From: Synanceia verrucosa
Taxonomy: Eukaryota; Chordata; Actinopteri; Perciformes; Synanceiidae
Assembly (NCBI GenBank): GCA_029721515.1
Contig: CM056570.1
Location: 4,524,601-4,588,600, forward strand
Direction: 5' to 3'
DNA length: 64,000 nt
Under the pieces are notes generated by a model. That model saw only the letters and a program-made list of their open reading frames with translations, did not search any database and had not been told where the DNA came from. Below are positions 45,346-59,524 of this stretch, one piece after another. Each line of letters begins with the position of its first letter. The stretch's first letter is position 1. The translations under genes and the position numbers were made by a program.

Positions 45346-46860
45346 CTGAAAGGCGATGGAAAATCGTTAGACTCAAGCGACTGAATTATTTTTGATGAAG
45401 AATATCACACACCCATTCTTGTTCTGTTTATCTAATCTTGAAGGAACTTAAATGGTAATTAATGGCATTCATATCTTGAAAAATAAGAGCATTTTCTTTT
45501 GGCTGCTGGAATATCACAGAGGCACAGCTGGGGGAAAAAAATCAAGACTGCCCCACTGAATTTAGCACAGACATAAATTTTTCATGACACGCAACTTGAA
45601 TTTTAGTCTGTGCTATCTTTAATAAATGAGCCACATGTGCAATGATTTACTCTTACTATGAGACAGAATGGTGAACAGAAAAAAATCTGGAAATATAAAG
45701 TCATTAGGTCTTCTAGCCATGATGTAGGGAATAATAATAGCCTAATAATAACAACAACAACGACATGTATTAAATATATATGGGTTTTATAAGTTATCTG
45801 GTTGTCTGGCTTACAGCTGTAAGCACATGAGCTCATGGCTGTTTGAAACATTAGCTCTTGGATCTGACTCTCTTTTACACAAGTACACAAAAACACACCG
45901 TTTTAGGGCGTTATTATGTCACACAATGAGTTTCATCTGGGTCAACAGCTGGTTACAAGGCATCACACACACATACACACATAGTGAAAGAGGGGAAATT
46001 ACTCAATTCTTATTATCTGAGTCATTGGTTTTAGCCCACAGCTGTGGTCAACACACGCGCACACACACTTCAACCCAAATATCTTTGGCAGTGCTGTCCA
46101 CACACACCCCATCACAGCAACACACACAGTTATTCAGCGTGACAGTAATTTGTTTATAACACTGGATGATTGTGACATTGGTCTTAAGGGGAAGTTGAGG
46201 TCAGGATGTGTAAACCTGCCTGTTGAGAGTGTCTACCTGCGTACACACAGTCTGATTTCTCCTGGAGTTTTTCCATAGCTTCAGACTGAAGGTTAAGCAT
46301 GATTCATGCACTATTAAGTCATCCACTATCCTTTCAATTAAGCCTTTCTCAGCCTGTTTTCCCTCACTCTCTCCCTGCCTCTATTGTTCATTATCGTCTG
46401 CATTTTACTTTCTGACCATCTTACCATTTCTCTGACTCTTTTCTGCCTGGCTGCCACCTTCAATAAGAGAGGACACGCAGTGCAGCAGTGGTGAGCAGGG
46501 AGAGGGGGAGTAAAAATAGAACAGGTCTCCTTACGCATGATCGGCTAATGAGGCGGGGAGGGGAGGAGGGGAGATGGATAGAAAGAGATGTGTGTTTGTA
46601 GGTGTGTGTACAAACGTCAGAGAGGCAACATAACGCTGTTTGTGCTGGCACAGATAAAGAGAAAGAAGACAAATACGGCTGATTTATGTTTTATCAAAAG
46701 GGAATCCCAGTGACAGAGAATTTAATCCCTGTTGAACCACCTTGGCACTGGTCAATGTGTAGCTATGTGCAGTGCAGTCATTGAGACACTGTTACACAGG
46801 CGATCCAAATATGTTTTTAACAACTTGAGCAAACTGTTGTCCCTGTGCGGGTTTGCACCC

Positions 46861-47201
46861 ATCCATCCATTTTCTACCGCTTATCCTCATAGGGTCACGG
46901 GGGGACTGGAGCCCATCCCAGCTGTCTTAGGGCGAAAGGCCTGGAGAAGTCACCACCTCATCGCAGGGCAGACAACTACTCACACACTCACATTCACACC
47001 TGTGAAAAGTGCATGCTTTTGGATGGTGGGAGGAAGCCCGAGTACCCGGAGAGAACCCACGCAGACACCGGGAGAACATGCAAACTCCATATAGAAAGGC
47101 CTCGGGCTAGGATTCGAACCCGGTACCTTCTTGCTGTGAGGCAACAGTGCTAACTGCCTAAGGTGACAGTGCTAACCACTACACCACCGTGCCACCCTGA
47201 A
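46861..47201 (-). mobile_element. tRNA-derived SINE with short target duplication
   Basis: Minus-strand copy of the same family as at 4581 and 5938. Flanked by TGCACCC on both sides (46854-46860 and 47202-47208). The tRNA-like head is partly duplicated (CAGTGCTAAC occurs twice, near 47145 and 47168). Confidence 0.8.
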
Positions 47202-47231
47202 TGCACCCCATTGTGCTAATTTACAGTTCCT

Positions 47232-47345
47232 CGTCCTTCTGTGTGGCAGGTTAGGTTGATTGGTGACTTAATTGGCCCTAGGTGTGAATGGTTGTCCATC
47301 TCCATACTCCAGACGTGTGATGGTGTGGCAATCTGTCCAGGGTGA
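47232..47345 (+). mobile_element. diverged SINE fragment in opposite orientation
   Basis: Plus-strand body fragment (GGTTGATTGGTGACTTAATTGG, AGGTGTGAATGGTTGTC, CTGTCCAGGGTG) right beside the minus-strand copy, so the two lie as an inverted pair about 30 bp apart. Confidence 0.55.
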
Positions 47346-48187
47346 ATGAATGAACGCTTCCTTGCGTCCTCTATCCTTTCATGACTCAGAAACCACGGTC
47401 ATGGCTAGAAGGTAAGAAGCAGTTTGCAAAACTCTCACAAGATGGTTACGGTCAGGTATTGAGCTTAAACAGTTAAAGGTATAGTTGTTCAGAAACACTT
47501 TTTGTTATACTGGGTGAAATGGTCCTTCCACCCTGAGAGCAGTCAATACATTATGTGTTCAGAAAAAGGAATGAAAAGAATCAGACCTCTGTGGTAGCTG
47601 TAGGACTGTAAAAACTCTGACCAATCCCTGCCTTTTGGTCTGAACGGAAAGAACCAATCATGTTTAACTGTTGCTGGAAATACTGAGCACACTCTGCAGA
47701 AATAACAAGTTAGCAGGAGAGGGAACGTGGCTTTGGACAGAGTATTGATTGGAGGGGGTGGAGCTTAGAGGAGGCTTAAAAAGGGGTTTCAAATCTTGCT
47801 AGCTCCCTTGCCAGCTCTCCAAGGTTACCAACTATTGCTTTAAGGTTAGAATGGCTTGTCGCACAGCAAGCCTTACATTTTGTGAAGTGTTTGCTCGATT
47901 TTGGTTTGTGGTTTACCTTTCACATGCAAAGAGAAATAGTTCCCCCTTAAGGGAGGGAACACATGGGTGTACCCTACACGGAAGTCTTTACTCAAGTGGT
48001 GTGAAGTAAAAATGCAGCACCACCACATAGTTGCTCAAACTGAAACTATGGAAACAAGGATTTGTGATCTGGCAACTCCATCCTCACATAGTCATTGAGA
48101 GGAGCTGAGACAGAAGGAAGCGACACAACACCTAAGTATAATGAAAAGCACTCATTGTGTTTCTCAATGGACTAGCTAGCAGTGTAT

Positions 48188-48190
<3 letters not shown>

Positions 48191-48224
<34 letters not shown>
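48191..48224. repeat. (TG)n microsatellite
   Basis: 34 bp perfect TG repeat in intron 1. Confidence 0.95.
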
Positions 48225-48225
<1 letters not shown>

Positions 48226-48589
48226 TGGTGTGAGTTGGCATCACAGTGCAGCTTTCTACAAGATGTCCGTCACGGCCTCTTAGGTCTGCTTTAAACCGTC
48301 CTCTCTCTCTACAACTGAGGACCTTGTTCTTCCTCTCTCACAACTTTCTAAATCACCCTCTCTTTCTATCTTCTACTCTCCTGTCTGGGGTGCCTCTTTT
48401 CTTTCTCTTTTTTTTTTCCACTAAATCTTCACACTCATCTCTCTCAATCCCTTTCTTCCGGTCCCCTTTTCAGTCGTCCACTCACATTATCTCCCCCTGA
48501 ACCCCCTCCTCTGCCTCTCTTCATCCCACAGTCCATATAAACAAACAGCAGACTTTATTACAGCCTCTCTTCATATACACATCATGCAC

Positions 48590-48591
<2 letters not shown>

Positions 48592-48643
<52 letters not shown>
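48592..48643. repeat. (AC)n microsatellite
   Basis: 52 bp perfect AC repeat in intron 1. Confidence 0.95.
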
Positions 48644-48645
<2 letters not shown>

Positions 48646-51611
48646 AATGGTTTATGGCAGTAAAATTATCTGCACAACATCTACTGTAAGTTAGTGTTAG
48701 GGAGATGGCAGTTATGACAGCACAGTGGCAGCAGTCTAATGTGAAAGGGTTAAATATGCCGTCAGCAGACCTGCGTCATGAACTCCTGTATGAAAGGGGT
48801 TGAACTTTCTTCATCTGTCTAGAGGCAAGTGCTCTTATCTGAGAGAAAAGCCGCAAATACAAACTTAAACACACAGCTAGTCCTGCCAGCTGAGTTTTCC
48901 TCTTCATCTTTCTCTCCGTTGACTATAAGCTTACATCCGCCTGCTGCTTGCTCTTGAGAGCAGCTTATCGGTATTTATTTTGGTTTTAGCTTGTATTCAT
49001 TAATCTTATTATTCGCTTAGCTCAATGAGATTATAATGTTTTCTTGAACACGCATTCCACCTGCAGTAGGTATTCGACATGCTAGAGGAAAAAGTAACAT
49101 ATACAGGGATTGACAACGACAGTGACTGGACCCTTAAACGTTCAGTAACCAGCTCCTTCAAGCTTCACTTTTCATCCATTCAAAAAATGGATGAATGCTT
49201 GAATGAGTGGTTAAATTAATTAATGGCCTTACCTACTGTTGTTTCTGCTCCTTTTCCACTGTACCTCTGTTCCTTTTGCCCCTCTTCTCTTTACTTCCTC
49301 TCACCTCCTGTTTGTTTCCTTTCTACTTGTTCTCACTTTTCTTTCTTTTTTCTCTCTTTTATCTGTCTTTCCCATCACTTCCCACTTAGTAAATGCCTGC
49401 CCTACAAACCGTCATTGCCATTTTCTCTCCTCCATCCTCTCTCTTGTCTCGCCCTTGGGACTGTCGCTCTGAGAAACAAGGGCGGAAAAACGGGGGGGGG
49501 GGATTGGGATGGATGAAAGAGAGAGGAGCGAGAGTGCAACCACTCCTACCGTGCCAGATTACTAATGGATACTAGCGTTCACAACACTGAGCCATTACTT
49601 CATGCTCTTGTCCTGTGATACTTTGCAATTACTAGTAAATATTCAATTAAACAGAGACCGCTCAGACAATAACAGCAGGGAGGGAAGATGCTCCGTCTGC
49701 TACAGCTTCCTATTTGGGCTAAAGATCCCTGTGATGAGTTGCGCTGACTTTGACAGACCACATTCCCCATATGAGACCATGTCCTCATTTCCACATTTAG
49801 TGTTTTACACTTTAATACACCATATATTGCACAAATACAAACACTACAACTCTCCCACTTACAACTTTATTGCTGTCTGTCTGACTTTTAAAAGTCGTCA
49901 TAGCAACAACAACTTTCTGACCTGACCTGTGGGCGAGAGATATAAATCAGATCAAATAAAGCAGATATGACAACTCACTACATAACAAAATAAATAATAT
50001 GTAACCACCCAGCTTGCTCTTAAAAGGGCCGAGCAGGGGCAGAGAGGGGAGGAAATGGTTTCCAGGGCAACAGCATTCATGGACTACAACAATAAATCCC
50101 CATGGAGACAAGAGATTACCGCGGCAAAAAACACAGATTAGTGGACGAGCGTAGAAGTGACAATAGAGATTATTGCCGCGCCTAAACCCATTTCAGACCA
50201 CATCAGACTTACAGCAGATATTACACGCTGGACTGACAGGAAGTGCAGCAGCAGCAAACACCCCCCCGTCTTGCTGATGCGCCGCAGCACACTGAGAGAT
50301 GCTTGTATCCAGCAGTTAACCTGCTCCATTTGGTTTTGTGCCATTTCATGTTCAAACCAAGCTCCTCAGGTTCTAATACTTGATCCTTCATCAAGGCAAT
50401 CAAGGGAGCAACACCTATAACTTCATACACCTTAATTAATAAACAATCCACAAAGACAAACGGCAGAAAATAGCAAACTCATCCTACTGGTTTATTTTAA
50501 CCAGATGTCATTTTCCACCTCAGTCCCAACCTGTAAAAGGATGTGACCGGTTGTGATTTTTCTGGGGTTATCTGTATTTTTATTTCTAAATTGCATACTG
50601 CTATTTTGTTGCTTCAACACACCATTTTTGGCACATACACTCATTGTTAACATGAGCTTAAAAACTGTTGTGAAATGCAAATGAATATAATTGTACACAT
50701 ACAACAAGAAAATGTACAAAAAAAGATAAATTGTGATTAACTGTGATTTATTATGCAATTAAACATGCTTTTAAAAAATGCATTTTTTTTCCAAAAAAGG
50801 GGAAAAACCAGCCATTAATTCTATACAAACGTTTAAAATGGCTTGATAAAATTGGAGATGTGAGCACATTTTTACACCACAACTTTATTAATTTATCGAA
50901 GGGATATGAGTGCATGTGCAAATCTGGTGTGTTAGCAGTAGTTTCAACGTCAATGTCAAATATATTAAACCTCGACCACAGCAGCTGTACTTCAGGGAAG
51001 TAGTCAAAATGTGAAGCTGCATCGCTCACTGTCAGTGTGGATACCATTGTTTGTTTCTTGATCGAATTCAGCAATGTTGAACAGCAAAGTATTTTAACTG
51101 AGCTATGCAGGTTGTTTCTGACAGATGGTGCACACTGAGCCCAACGGGTTCCAATAAACGAAGCACTGGAAATTGATTGGCTGTCATTCAGCGCAGACTA
51201 ATGAATTAAAAAATCCAATCAAGCAGATCACATTGTGATGTCCAAAATGCTGAACACTGACGCAACGATCCCACTGAGCTGCAGTTTGGTTTTGAAATAA
51301 CCACATGCATGCAGGCAGCAGTGCAGGATCCTAATCTGCGCTGTTCTCTTGTGCGATCTGTACATCTGCCACTCAGCGACACAGACACAAAACACGCAAA
51401 CACACAGAATCACTGATAAACACAGCAGCTATGGGATTGTGTTGTAACTCACACATTGATACACACACACATGCACACTCATTCACACATGCTGGCGTCA
51501 AAATTTTGCCGGCCCCTTTACACTGCACTCTGACCCTCAAATTGAGGATTACACAAAGGATAATCCCTGTGTATGTTTAAGTCTCTCTCTGTCTGCCTGC
51601 CTTTCCGTCTG

Positions 51612-51641
51612 CCTGTCTGTCTGTCTGTCTGTCTGTCTGTC
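51612..51641. repeat. (CTGT)n tetranucleotide repeat
   Basis: About seven CTGT units in intron 1, in a CT-rich stretch. Confidence 0.9.
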
Positions 51642-54600
51642 CATTCACCCCTCCTGTCTGTCTCCACCAGCTACACCTGATATCAACACCAGCCCTTTCA
51701 GAACACACTGACACTCCCTGGCGTCTCTTTGCTGCCTTCAGTTTGAGCTTATCTTAAATGAATGGTCAGATCGTGAGGTGTGCTTAAATGACTGACACTG
51801 TATTATTATTTCTGTTACTGTATTATTACAGTCAGCTCATAACTGCTATTATCAGCTGCCTAACTATATGGGCAGTTCAGCAACACAAGGCCACTCTTTC
51901 CAGTTCTTTACATTACTACAATAGTCATCGCTTTACAAAACAGGTTCTGGCTCATTAAACCGCATTAGCATCCATGCATTATCATTACAGGACACGGATG
52001 CTATGTCTTACTAGTACACCATATTAGCATTTTACTTACTTTTTTGCCAATGCCAATAAACTTACGTTATTTCCAAACTCTCTAATTGTTAACATTATTA
52101 ACTCTGAACACTGCAAACGTGTTTTTGGTCTCAATCACTTATTTGTTTATTTAGTAAATTATGGTGCTATTTAGAGACAAAAAAAGAGATCATAAAGCAG
52201 GAGATGCTTCAGGACAGGGCTACCTTGTGATTAACAGGTCGCTATTGCTGCTGTGTTGTTCGGTCTGGGAGTTTTAACTGTACAACTTTAACCCTGTCAC
52301 ACTGCGTCACAGTAATTTGTCCACTTATTATATGCAGTCTAAGGTAAAGACAATATTATATCAATTTCATTCTGCATCATTGCACCAACTAATGTCAAAA
52401 AAAAAAAAAAAAAATATTTTATTAAACTCTAACATCATAAGTGTCGCTCTCTGTTTGTGTGTGAGAATACTACTGCTGTTAGCCGCTAAACTCCCCTATT
52501 CGGCGATTAAAGCAGTCAGGCGCAAGTGCCCTTTCTGTGTGAATGTGCGTGAGACACAAAGAGCGAAAGTATGGGTGGGTCACACGGGTGTACACAGAGG
52601 AGATACAGTCTAGAGGAAGGAAACAAGAATCAGCTGGGGGGGAGAATAAAGAGGGAAAGAGTGAAAGAAAAGCAAAGATGGTGAAACTACACAATGAAAA
52701 TGTGTAGTAACCCCCCGAGCAGTGGTGGGTGTGGTGTTACTATGGCACTGTACATCCCATAGGGGGCCACAACAACAGGAGCCTCGCCAAAAGCAACTTA
52801 CTTGGCGGACGTCGAGGCTCGTTATCACAGATGCCTGGTGAGGCAAGTTGATACACATGTAGGGAGTAAATAAAATCCTTGTCTACTTTTTAACACAAGC
52901 ATTATCCAGCCTAGTATCACCTACAGGACACACAACAAACAGGGAGTGGAGCTGCTGTACATGGGTACATATTTAAACATGAGGATCTGTGTGATTCTGC
53001 AGGTCATTAACTCATTACAGGACACCAGCTTGGTCAGTAGCACTTGTTCAGCAATGATGTAATAGTGATGAGAATGCAAAGCACATACTCACTGCTGTCT
53101 GACGTTCATTTTATAACTACTAACCTCAACCCTGTATTCTAAAATTAGACATTCCTCTCAAGAGCGCCATAAGATGTCCTCATTTTCAGAACATCCTCCG
53201 GTTTTGTCATTCACTGTGAGGACAAGACGCCCCCTCTTAAGTCCAGACAAACACTCACGATGTGAAATATGTTGCAGCTCTTCTCTAGAGATCAATGACG
53301 TGACCAGATTATCTAGGCGCCCAGTATCAGTCTATCACAGACCAGTGACCTCTGACCCCTTAACCAGGAAACAGGAAGTGTGTCAGAGAGGCAACTCCTC
53401 TCCTGTTTCACTCTCCAATCTTTATCTTCAAAACTCATTTTTAGCCACACATGCTTTGTGTGTGTCTCTCATTAGGAACCTGTCAACACAAAAACAGGAA
53501 GCGACAGATTACAAAACATCCACTGAAGAATCATGATTTTGTGTCTCTGTCTGAACATTTGTATTCAAGGAAAACCCAAACACAGACTACAGTGTAACCC
53601 ATAGAGGGCTAAAATCCCAACCATTCTCCTCCTTCTGTACTTCTGTGTTGAGATGCAGCAAACTGTACGGGCACCCAGGAGACACTATGCTGTGATCAAG
53701 AAATCTGTGTTGAAATCCACAGAACGAGAGCTAGTTAACGCTTGTTACTAAATTAGTTAACGCTGCATGCTGGTGACTAAACTTGGAAAATGTAGTTTTG
53801 GGCGAGAATAAAGCCAACTGTTTAAAGGAGATGTTTTCACAGCAAAAACATAGGATATTAGATAGGGAATTGTGACCTTTTTACCATACAAAGATCATGG
53901 GATTTACTGTTTTACTTTTGTTTTTTTATTGTGGTATTAAATTAGCAACAAGAATCATTGCTAGTGGTTGCGACTGCTACGTTTCTTGTATTCTATATCA
54001 ACCCTCCTTGTTTTCTGCCCCCACATACAAACATTCAGTTCACTGGCTTCTTTACACTCTATCCAAGATGTTTCACAGACACCAGAGCCACTCAAAGGCC
54101 ATGATGAGAACATTAGCTGGTCTGAACTCCCTCTCAACCCCAGACACTCCTCTCCGGTCACTTCCCCTTCCTCCCCATCACTCGACCCTGGCCTCCCATC
54201 TCCTCTGTGCTTCCCACTTCCCCGACTTCTGTGACATCCCCGAATGAATGATCAACACATGATGAATCCATCAGTCACATTTGGATTTAAAAAAATTGAC
54301 TGAAGTTTTTAAGAAAAATTTGTTGTTATTCACATTGATGTCTTGATATTCTGAACTCGTGTCAAAGACATACACACTACAAAGGCTGTTGAGATCAGTC
54401 ATCACAGTTTACAGCACAATATCATCCATTATTGTGCTGATATATAAACCTCAGTGCCAACACCTCCTCCAGTTGCTTCCTATGAAGTGGTCTTTAAAAG
54501 ATGAAGACCCCCGTCTCTGTGAGAATGTAACCCTCCTCTGCTGATTAATCTGTTTTTAACTATATTTGAATCCCTGCCAATGCCACGGGCCCACACTCGC

Positions 54601-56152
54601 TCTCTGGTTTTTACTCTATCGCATCTTTCACAGCTGAACATTTACTGAGCTCCTCTGATGTAAAATGTTACCCTTAAATTTTCTATTCGCCTCTTGTTTG
54701 TGGGACTCTACTGATTCCTACAAACAAACTACAATATTTTTTTGGTATTTGCAGACCCTAAACCTGGAGAAACCACCTCCCTCTTTTCTGACCCCCTCCA
54801 TCACTCCCTCCCTCGCTCGCTGTCTCTCTGGTGGGAATAAGCTGAACATTGCATTACAGTTTCCATTCATCCGTGCCTCTCTGATCTTCTCTGCGTGAAT
54901 GTGAGTCCTGTAGAGTGGCTGGCCGAGCAGCTCTGAAAGCTATAGAGGCTAATACCCGTCGGTCATGGCTGACTGGCTGCTGCAAGGTAGAATATGACCA
55001 CCTTCAGTGATTGTCGTCATTGCAATCATGGAGGACATGAGTGCTTTACCACTAGAGTGTGAAACCACTTTAGGAGGTTCGAAGATGGAGATGAGATGCA
55101 CGCTGGAAGTGGGAATTCAAAAAGAAGCATGTGACTGTTTAAATGAGAATGAGGTTTTCTCTGCTCTAAAAACACAGTCACTCGATCCAATGTGGGACAG
55201 CTGGGCTGTCTGGGTGTGCCTGAGTCGATGTGACGTGTTTTGCTCCTGTTGAACTGGCAGGGTCAGGGTGAACACACACTCACTCTAGGATGTTCCCATA
55301 GCCTTTCCGAATGATTAAGCAATATCTCTCTCTCTCTCCCCCCATCGCTCAGTCTCTTTCTCCTCGTATCCAACTCGTTCTCATTTCCTCTCTAATTCTG
55401 TCTTCCCTCCTTCGGTCACTCCATCTCTATTTTCCTACTTTTTGTCACCCTGTGTCTCTCCATCCTGCCCTTTTAACCCTCAGGAGAGTGCGAGAGAAAA
55501 GTACAAATGAAATGCTGCACATGCACTGCGGCTGTGATGCTCATCAAAAGCTATTAAAACATGAAAATTATTCAATTTCATAATGCAACAAAGCAAGTAA
55601 GACACCTACCAGAGACCTATTTTCTCATTAATTATCACCAGTGTTGCCTTTGCTGTGTTTCAGTTTTAGACACCAATATTTTGAGATGTTGGAAAGATCC
55701 ATGATGCTTAAAATACATTTTAAAACATGCCATAATGTTGTCCAACAACAGCAAAATTTAGGAGAAAAATATAAAATAAATCATGCGCTCATGCTGGCTA
55801 CACCAAGAACTAATTCCAGCTACATTTAATGAGCAGATTCTCCCACCAGAACAACCAATTAAGGCTTCTCATTAGTGGGTTTGACAGACCCGCCACTGTT
55901 CTGCACATCCTGAGAATGAACATGGCCACTGATGATCATAGATAAACTGTACAGAGACAGAGAGACAGGAAAAACACACCAGAGAGACTGACAATGACAA
56001 TATGCTCACTGCTGAATTTAATATTCCAGTACATCCTTTATTCCATGTAGCTTAATATCATGAAAACTGTGTATATTGAGGTTTTTCACTTGGTGCATCC
56101 ACATGTTCTGCTGTGCTAAATAACCTGATTGCCTGTAACATAATACAATAAC

Positions 56153-56167
56153 ACCCACCCACCCACC

Positions 56168-56201
<34 letters not shown>
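56153..56201. repeat. (ACCC)n then (CA)n compound microsatellite
   Basis: Six ACCC units run into a CA repeat. On the epb41l2 strand this is a (GGGT)n run with G-quadruplex potential (four or more GGG). Confidence 0.92.
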
Positions 56202-58071
56202 ATAACACTGCAGAAAACGCTACCTTTGTGGAGCATGTTATGAGATGTGTTAAGTTAACATTAAGGTGATTTTTGTGCCCTGAGTTGTATTGGATTTGAC
56301 TGTTTGTCTCGACTGTCAAACTGATCAGTGGGAATATGTAATACCAAAAGAAAGGAATAATAAAAACTAGTTTTGCTATATTTTTTATAAAGACAATGAA
56401 ACGGTCATGATGAAAATGATTGTAGATGGCTGGCTGTGTTGCTGGATGGATGATGACTCTATTATATAACTTGTTTAATTCCTCAGGGCTCTGCTCTCAG
56501 AGAGGTTTAGGTGGTACTACGGGGTTTGTAAAGAAAGATTATAGTCTCGTGTCCACATTGAAACAAACATTGCACTGGGTTAACAATGGAAAATTGCATG
56601 TATGCAAAAAATACCTGTAATCTAGTTCATACTCATCAGATCGGAATAAAGGGTTATAAAAAGATAAGCGGGGTATGCAGCAGGCATCCTTATGTATATT
56701 GGAAGTGATTTATTTGTGCTTATTATTCATAGAAAAACAATGCAATGCATTAGAGCATGTTCTAAAGTCCTGCATCCACAGCTAATGTTTATGACATGCC
56801 CTGATGTCCACCAATTCTATCTAACCTAACTTCCTTTCCCTCAGAGGAGAAAAGACAAGCGCTGAGCTGTGCCAATTAAAGTGACAGACAATGACACAGA
56901 CTGCAGCTAGAGACAGATTTAAGGATAGTTAGCAGCATAGACCTAATATCAGCCTGTGTTGTTCTGTTGCGGTAATGCTGCAGCATACACCCTACACCGA
57001 ATACCAGAAGACACTTATTGATAAAGCCATGTGTTTGTTCACAAAAAAAAGACAAAATATAGCATGTACACTGCATTAAATCTGCCATGCCAACATGTAA
57101 ACGTTGATTGAACTCATCAAAATTAAATTATGGTGATGTATTTGATATGTTCAGTTGCCACTGACTTTTTCCACGTCAGCACAACCTCAGATTAGTCCAG
57201 TCCGCCTGTCAGTTTGTCGGCCGATCTGCCTGTGAACTAGCTGAACCCTCACCATCTGTCAAACAAAGTACGACTTCGAAGGCTCACTCTGGGAAATACA
57301 CATGTCAAGTCCTGTATGTACACACTGTTGTCTGCGAACACTGCCGTACGAGTGTGGTGAGAAAGTAAGAAAGTATTTTAACAAAAGCTGCTGTGGTCAA
57401 GAGTGGAGCCACCAATACTGATGCAAAATCTCAACTTTAGAGACTTTAAGATTCATTTTAATAATTTATTTGTATGGTGTCATCATCTTCTAGTTACAAG
57501 CTCAAAGTGTTTAGTGTTAGTGTTTAAACAACACTAATGGTCATTATTAATGTATTAAAATACCTTCTATTACTATTTGTTTGCTTTACATTCTCTTTCC
57601 ACTGTCACCTTATTAATTATTAACCATATGTGTAAAGTGTCCTTGGGTGACCTGAAAGGCTTATAAATAAAATATATTCATATTATTATTACTTATCAGG
57701 TAAAGAAGGTCTAACATTTCTTGATTGCAATTTGTTTCTCGGATGTTAGTTATTTTAAATTATCTTTAAATTATCAATAATATATGCCAGACTAACTGTT
57801 TGAATTATTATCATGGTTATAGTTGCAGCAGGTAAGGTTGGAGCTAATTTTGGTTACTTTACTGCTGGGTAGCTTGTTAATTTACCCCCAGAAATCAATA
57901 AAGTATTATCCATAATAATAATACATTATTTATTTCTTGATGATATTATGTACTGTTAATCAGAATATGCAAAGTAACTAAAGGTATTAAATGAATGTAT
58001 TTGAGTAAAGTACATTAATTGCCTGTTTGTGGAGCGGAATTATAAAGCAGCAGAAAATGTAAACTCTCAGG

Positions 58072-58690
58072 TTAAAGGGGAAGTTCTGTTTTTTACAAAT
58101 TCGACCTTTGGAGTATTTCTGACGGTATTGGATTTTATTATATCCATTTAACAGGAGTGAATGGGGCACAAAAATGCAGTACCACATTATGCCACTGAAA
58201 CAGTAAATGACACAAACTTGACCATTTCTCAAATAACAGACATTTAATATGTGGCCTTCACAGTGCCTAACTAAAAACAAAGCATGTATGGGTATCACAA
58301 ATAAGTTTTAGTTCAGGCACTGTGAAGGCCACATAGGTGGGCACAAGGAGTCCTTAGTAAACTATGATACACAGGAAGTAGAGTCTGTTTACAGATTGAA
58401 TTTTCTCAAGTTATGGACAACTCCGGACTCAAATGAGAACAGTAATAGTGTAGCCCATCTCATTAAACGTGTGTTATTTGAGAAACGGTCAAGTTTGTGT
58501 CATTTACTATCTGCATTTCTGTGCCCCATTCACTCCTATTAAATGGATATCATCAAATCCAACATCATTGGAAATACTCCAAATAACTCCAAAGTGATAC
58601 GGGTGAGTAAATGGCAGTATTTTATCCCAGAAATAAGGTCAAATTTGTAAAAAAAAAACAAAAAAAAAAAAAACAGAACTTCCCCTTTAA
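58072..58690. mobile_element. foldback MITE with long inverted arms and TTAA target duplication (piggyBac-like)
   Basis: The left end TTAA-AGGGGAAGTTCTG (58072) and right end CAGAACTTCCCCT-TTAA (58690) are perfect inverted termini flanked by TTAA. Inversion continues inward: ACAAATT near each tip, AATGGGGCACA against TGTGCCCCATT, AATGACACAAACTTGACC against GGTCAAGTTTGTGTCATT, and TGGCCTTCACAGTGCC (58253) against GGCACTGTGAAGGCCA (58316). The right arm carries about 110 extra bases. No open frame. TTAA duplication is the piggyBac hallmark. Confidence 0.75.
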
Positions 58691-59104
58691 GAAGTACCTC
58701 ACAGGTAAACCTAAGTACAGTACTTGAGTAAATGTACTTATTTACTTTCCGCCACTGCCCTGGGACGAAACCCCATCTTCTGAATCCGGTAACCACACGG
58801 GACTGCATTTCCCAGATACCTTTGTGAACCACTTTTCCAGAACGAAACCGAATGAAACGACTCGACTCCTCTGATAACAGATATACACACAGCAACGGAT
58901 AAAACCGAGCTTTACAATGATAAATGTTGTCCTTGTTCCCCACAGCTTGGTGCCTTCAAACAACCACATACTACGTTCTAACTCAATATGGTTAAAAAAA
59001 AAAAAAAAAAAAGGATGCTGTTTGAACAGTAACGTTAGCAAGATTAAAGGCAGCAACCGCCAAACCTTAAATTACCGTTAACGTAACATAGCGGGTGGAC
59101 TCAC

Positions 59105-59340
59105 CTACACCAGGAAATGCGAACCGCCGCCAGTAACTTAAAGAGGTCTGTTCATTTAAAAAGCACGTAATTTGACGCTGCTTTTACCGAAACTAAGTGT
59201 TCCCACGAAACCTCTGATGCTAACCACATAAAACACACCCAGCGACATACACCATGAGAGTAGTTTAGGTGATGATAACAGGGATAATGTGGGAGAAGAT
59301 AGGCGCCATGAAGGTACGACTGCGACTCCACATAACGGAT
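59105..59340 (-). other. epb41l2: possible alternative non-coding first exon (1b)
   Basis: The donor GGTGTAG|GTGAGT at 59105 is very close to consensus on the gene strand and follows about 230 nt of CpG-containing sequence. It could be a second first exon or an internal 5' UTR exon. No coding frame is implied; the 5' edge is arbitrary. Confidence 0.3.
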
Positions 59341-59524
59341 TTCAACGTGCGGCTTCCTAAACCTGCCTCTAGTTACTGTGGTTGTTTAATGCAGGTTAAG
59401 CACCTACATGTTAACTGCAACAAAATCGACATTTGATAACACAGAAATATCCGAAACGCATTGAAGCAGTCGCTGATGTATTAATCACGTGATTTAAAAG
59501 GTCGTTAACAAAATTAAACGTTAC

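Larger units (their letters stand above)
45346..59524. other. epb41l2 intron 1 (14.2 kb)
   Basis: Spans from the first exon to the start-codon exon. It holds a SINE pair (46861-47345), microsatellites (48191-48224, 48592-48643, 51612-51641, 56153-56201), a foldback MITE (58072-58690) and the possible exon 1b (59105-59340). Small frames on both strands show no family motif. Stretches at 50040-50240 and 55480-55570 have CNE-like character. Confidence 0.6.
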
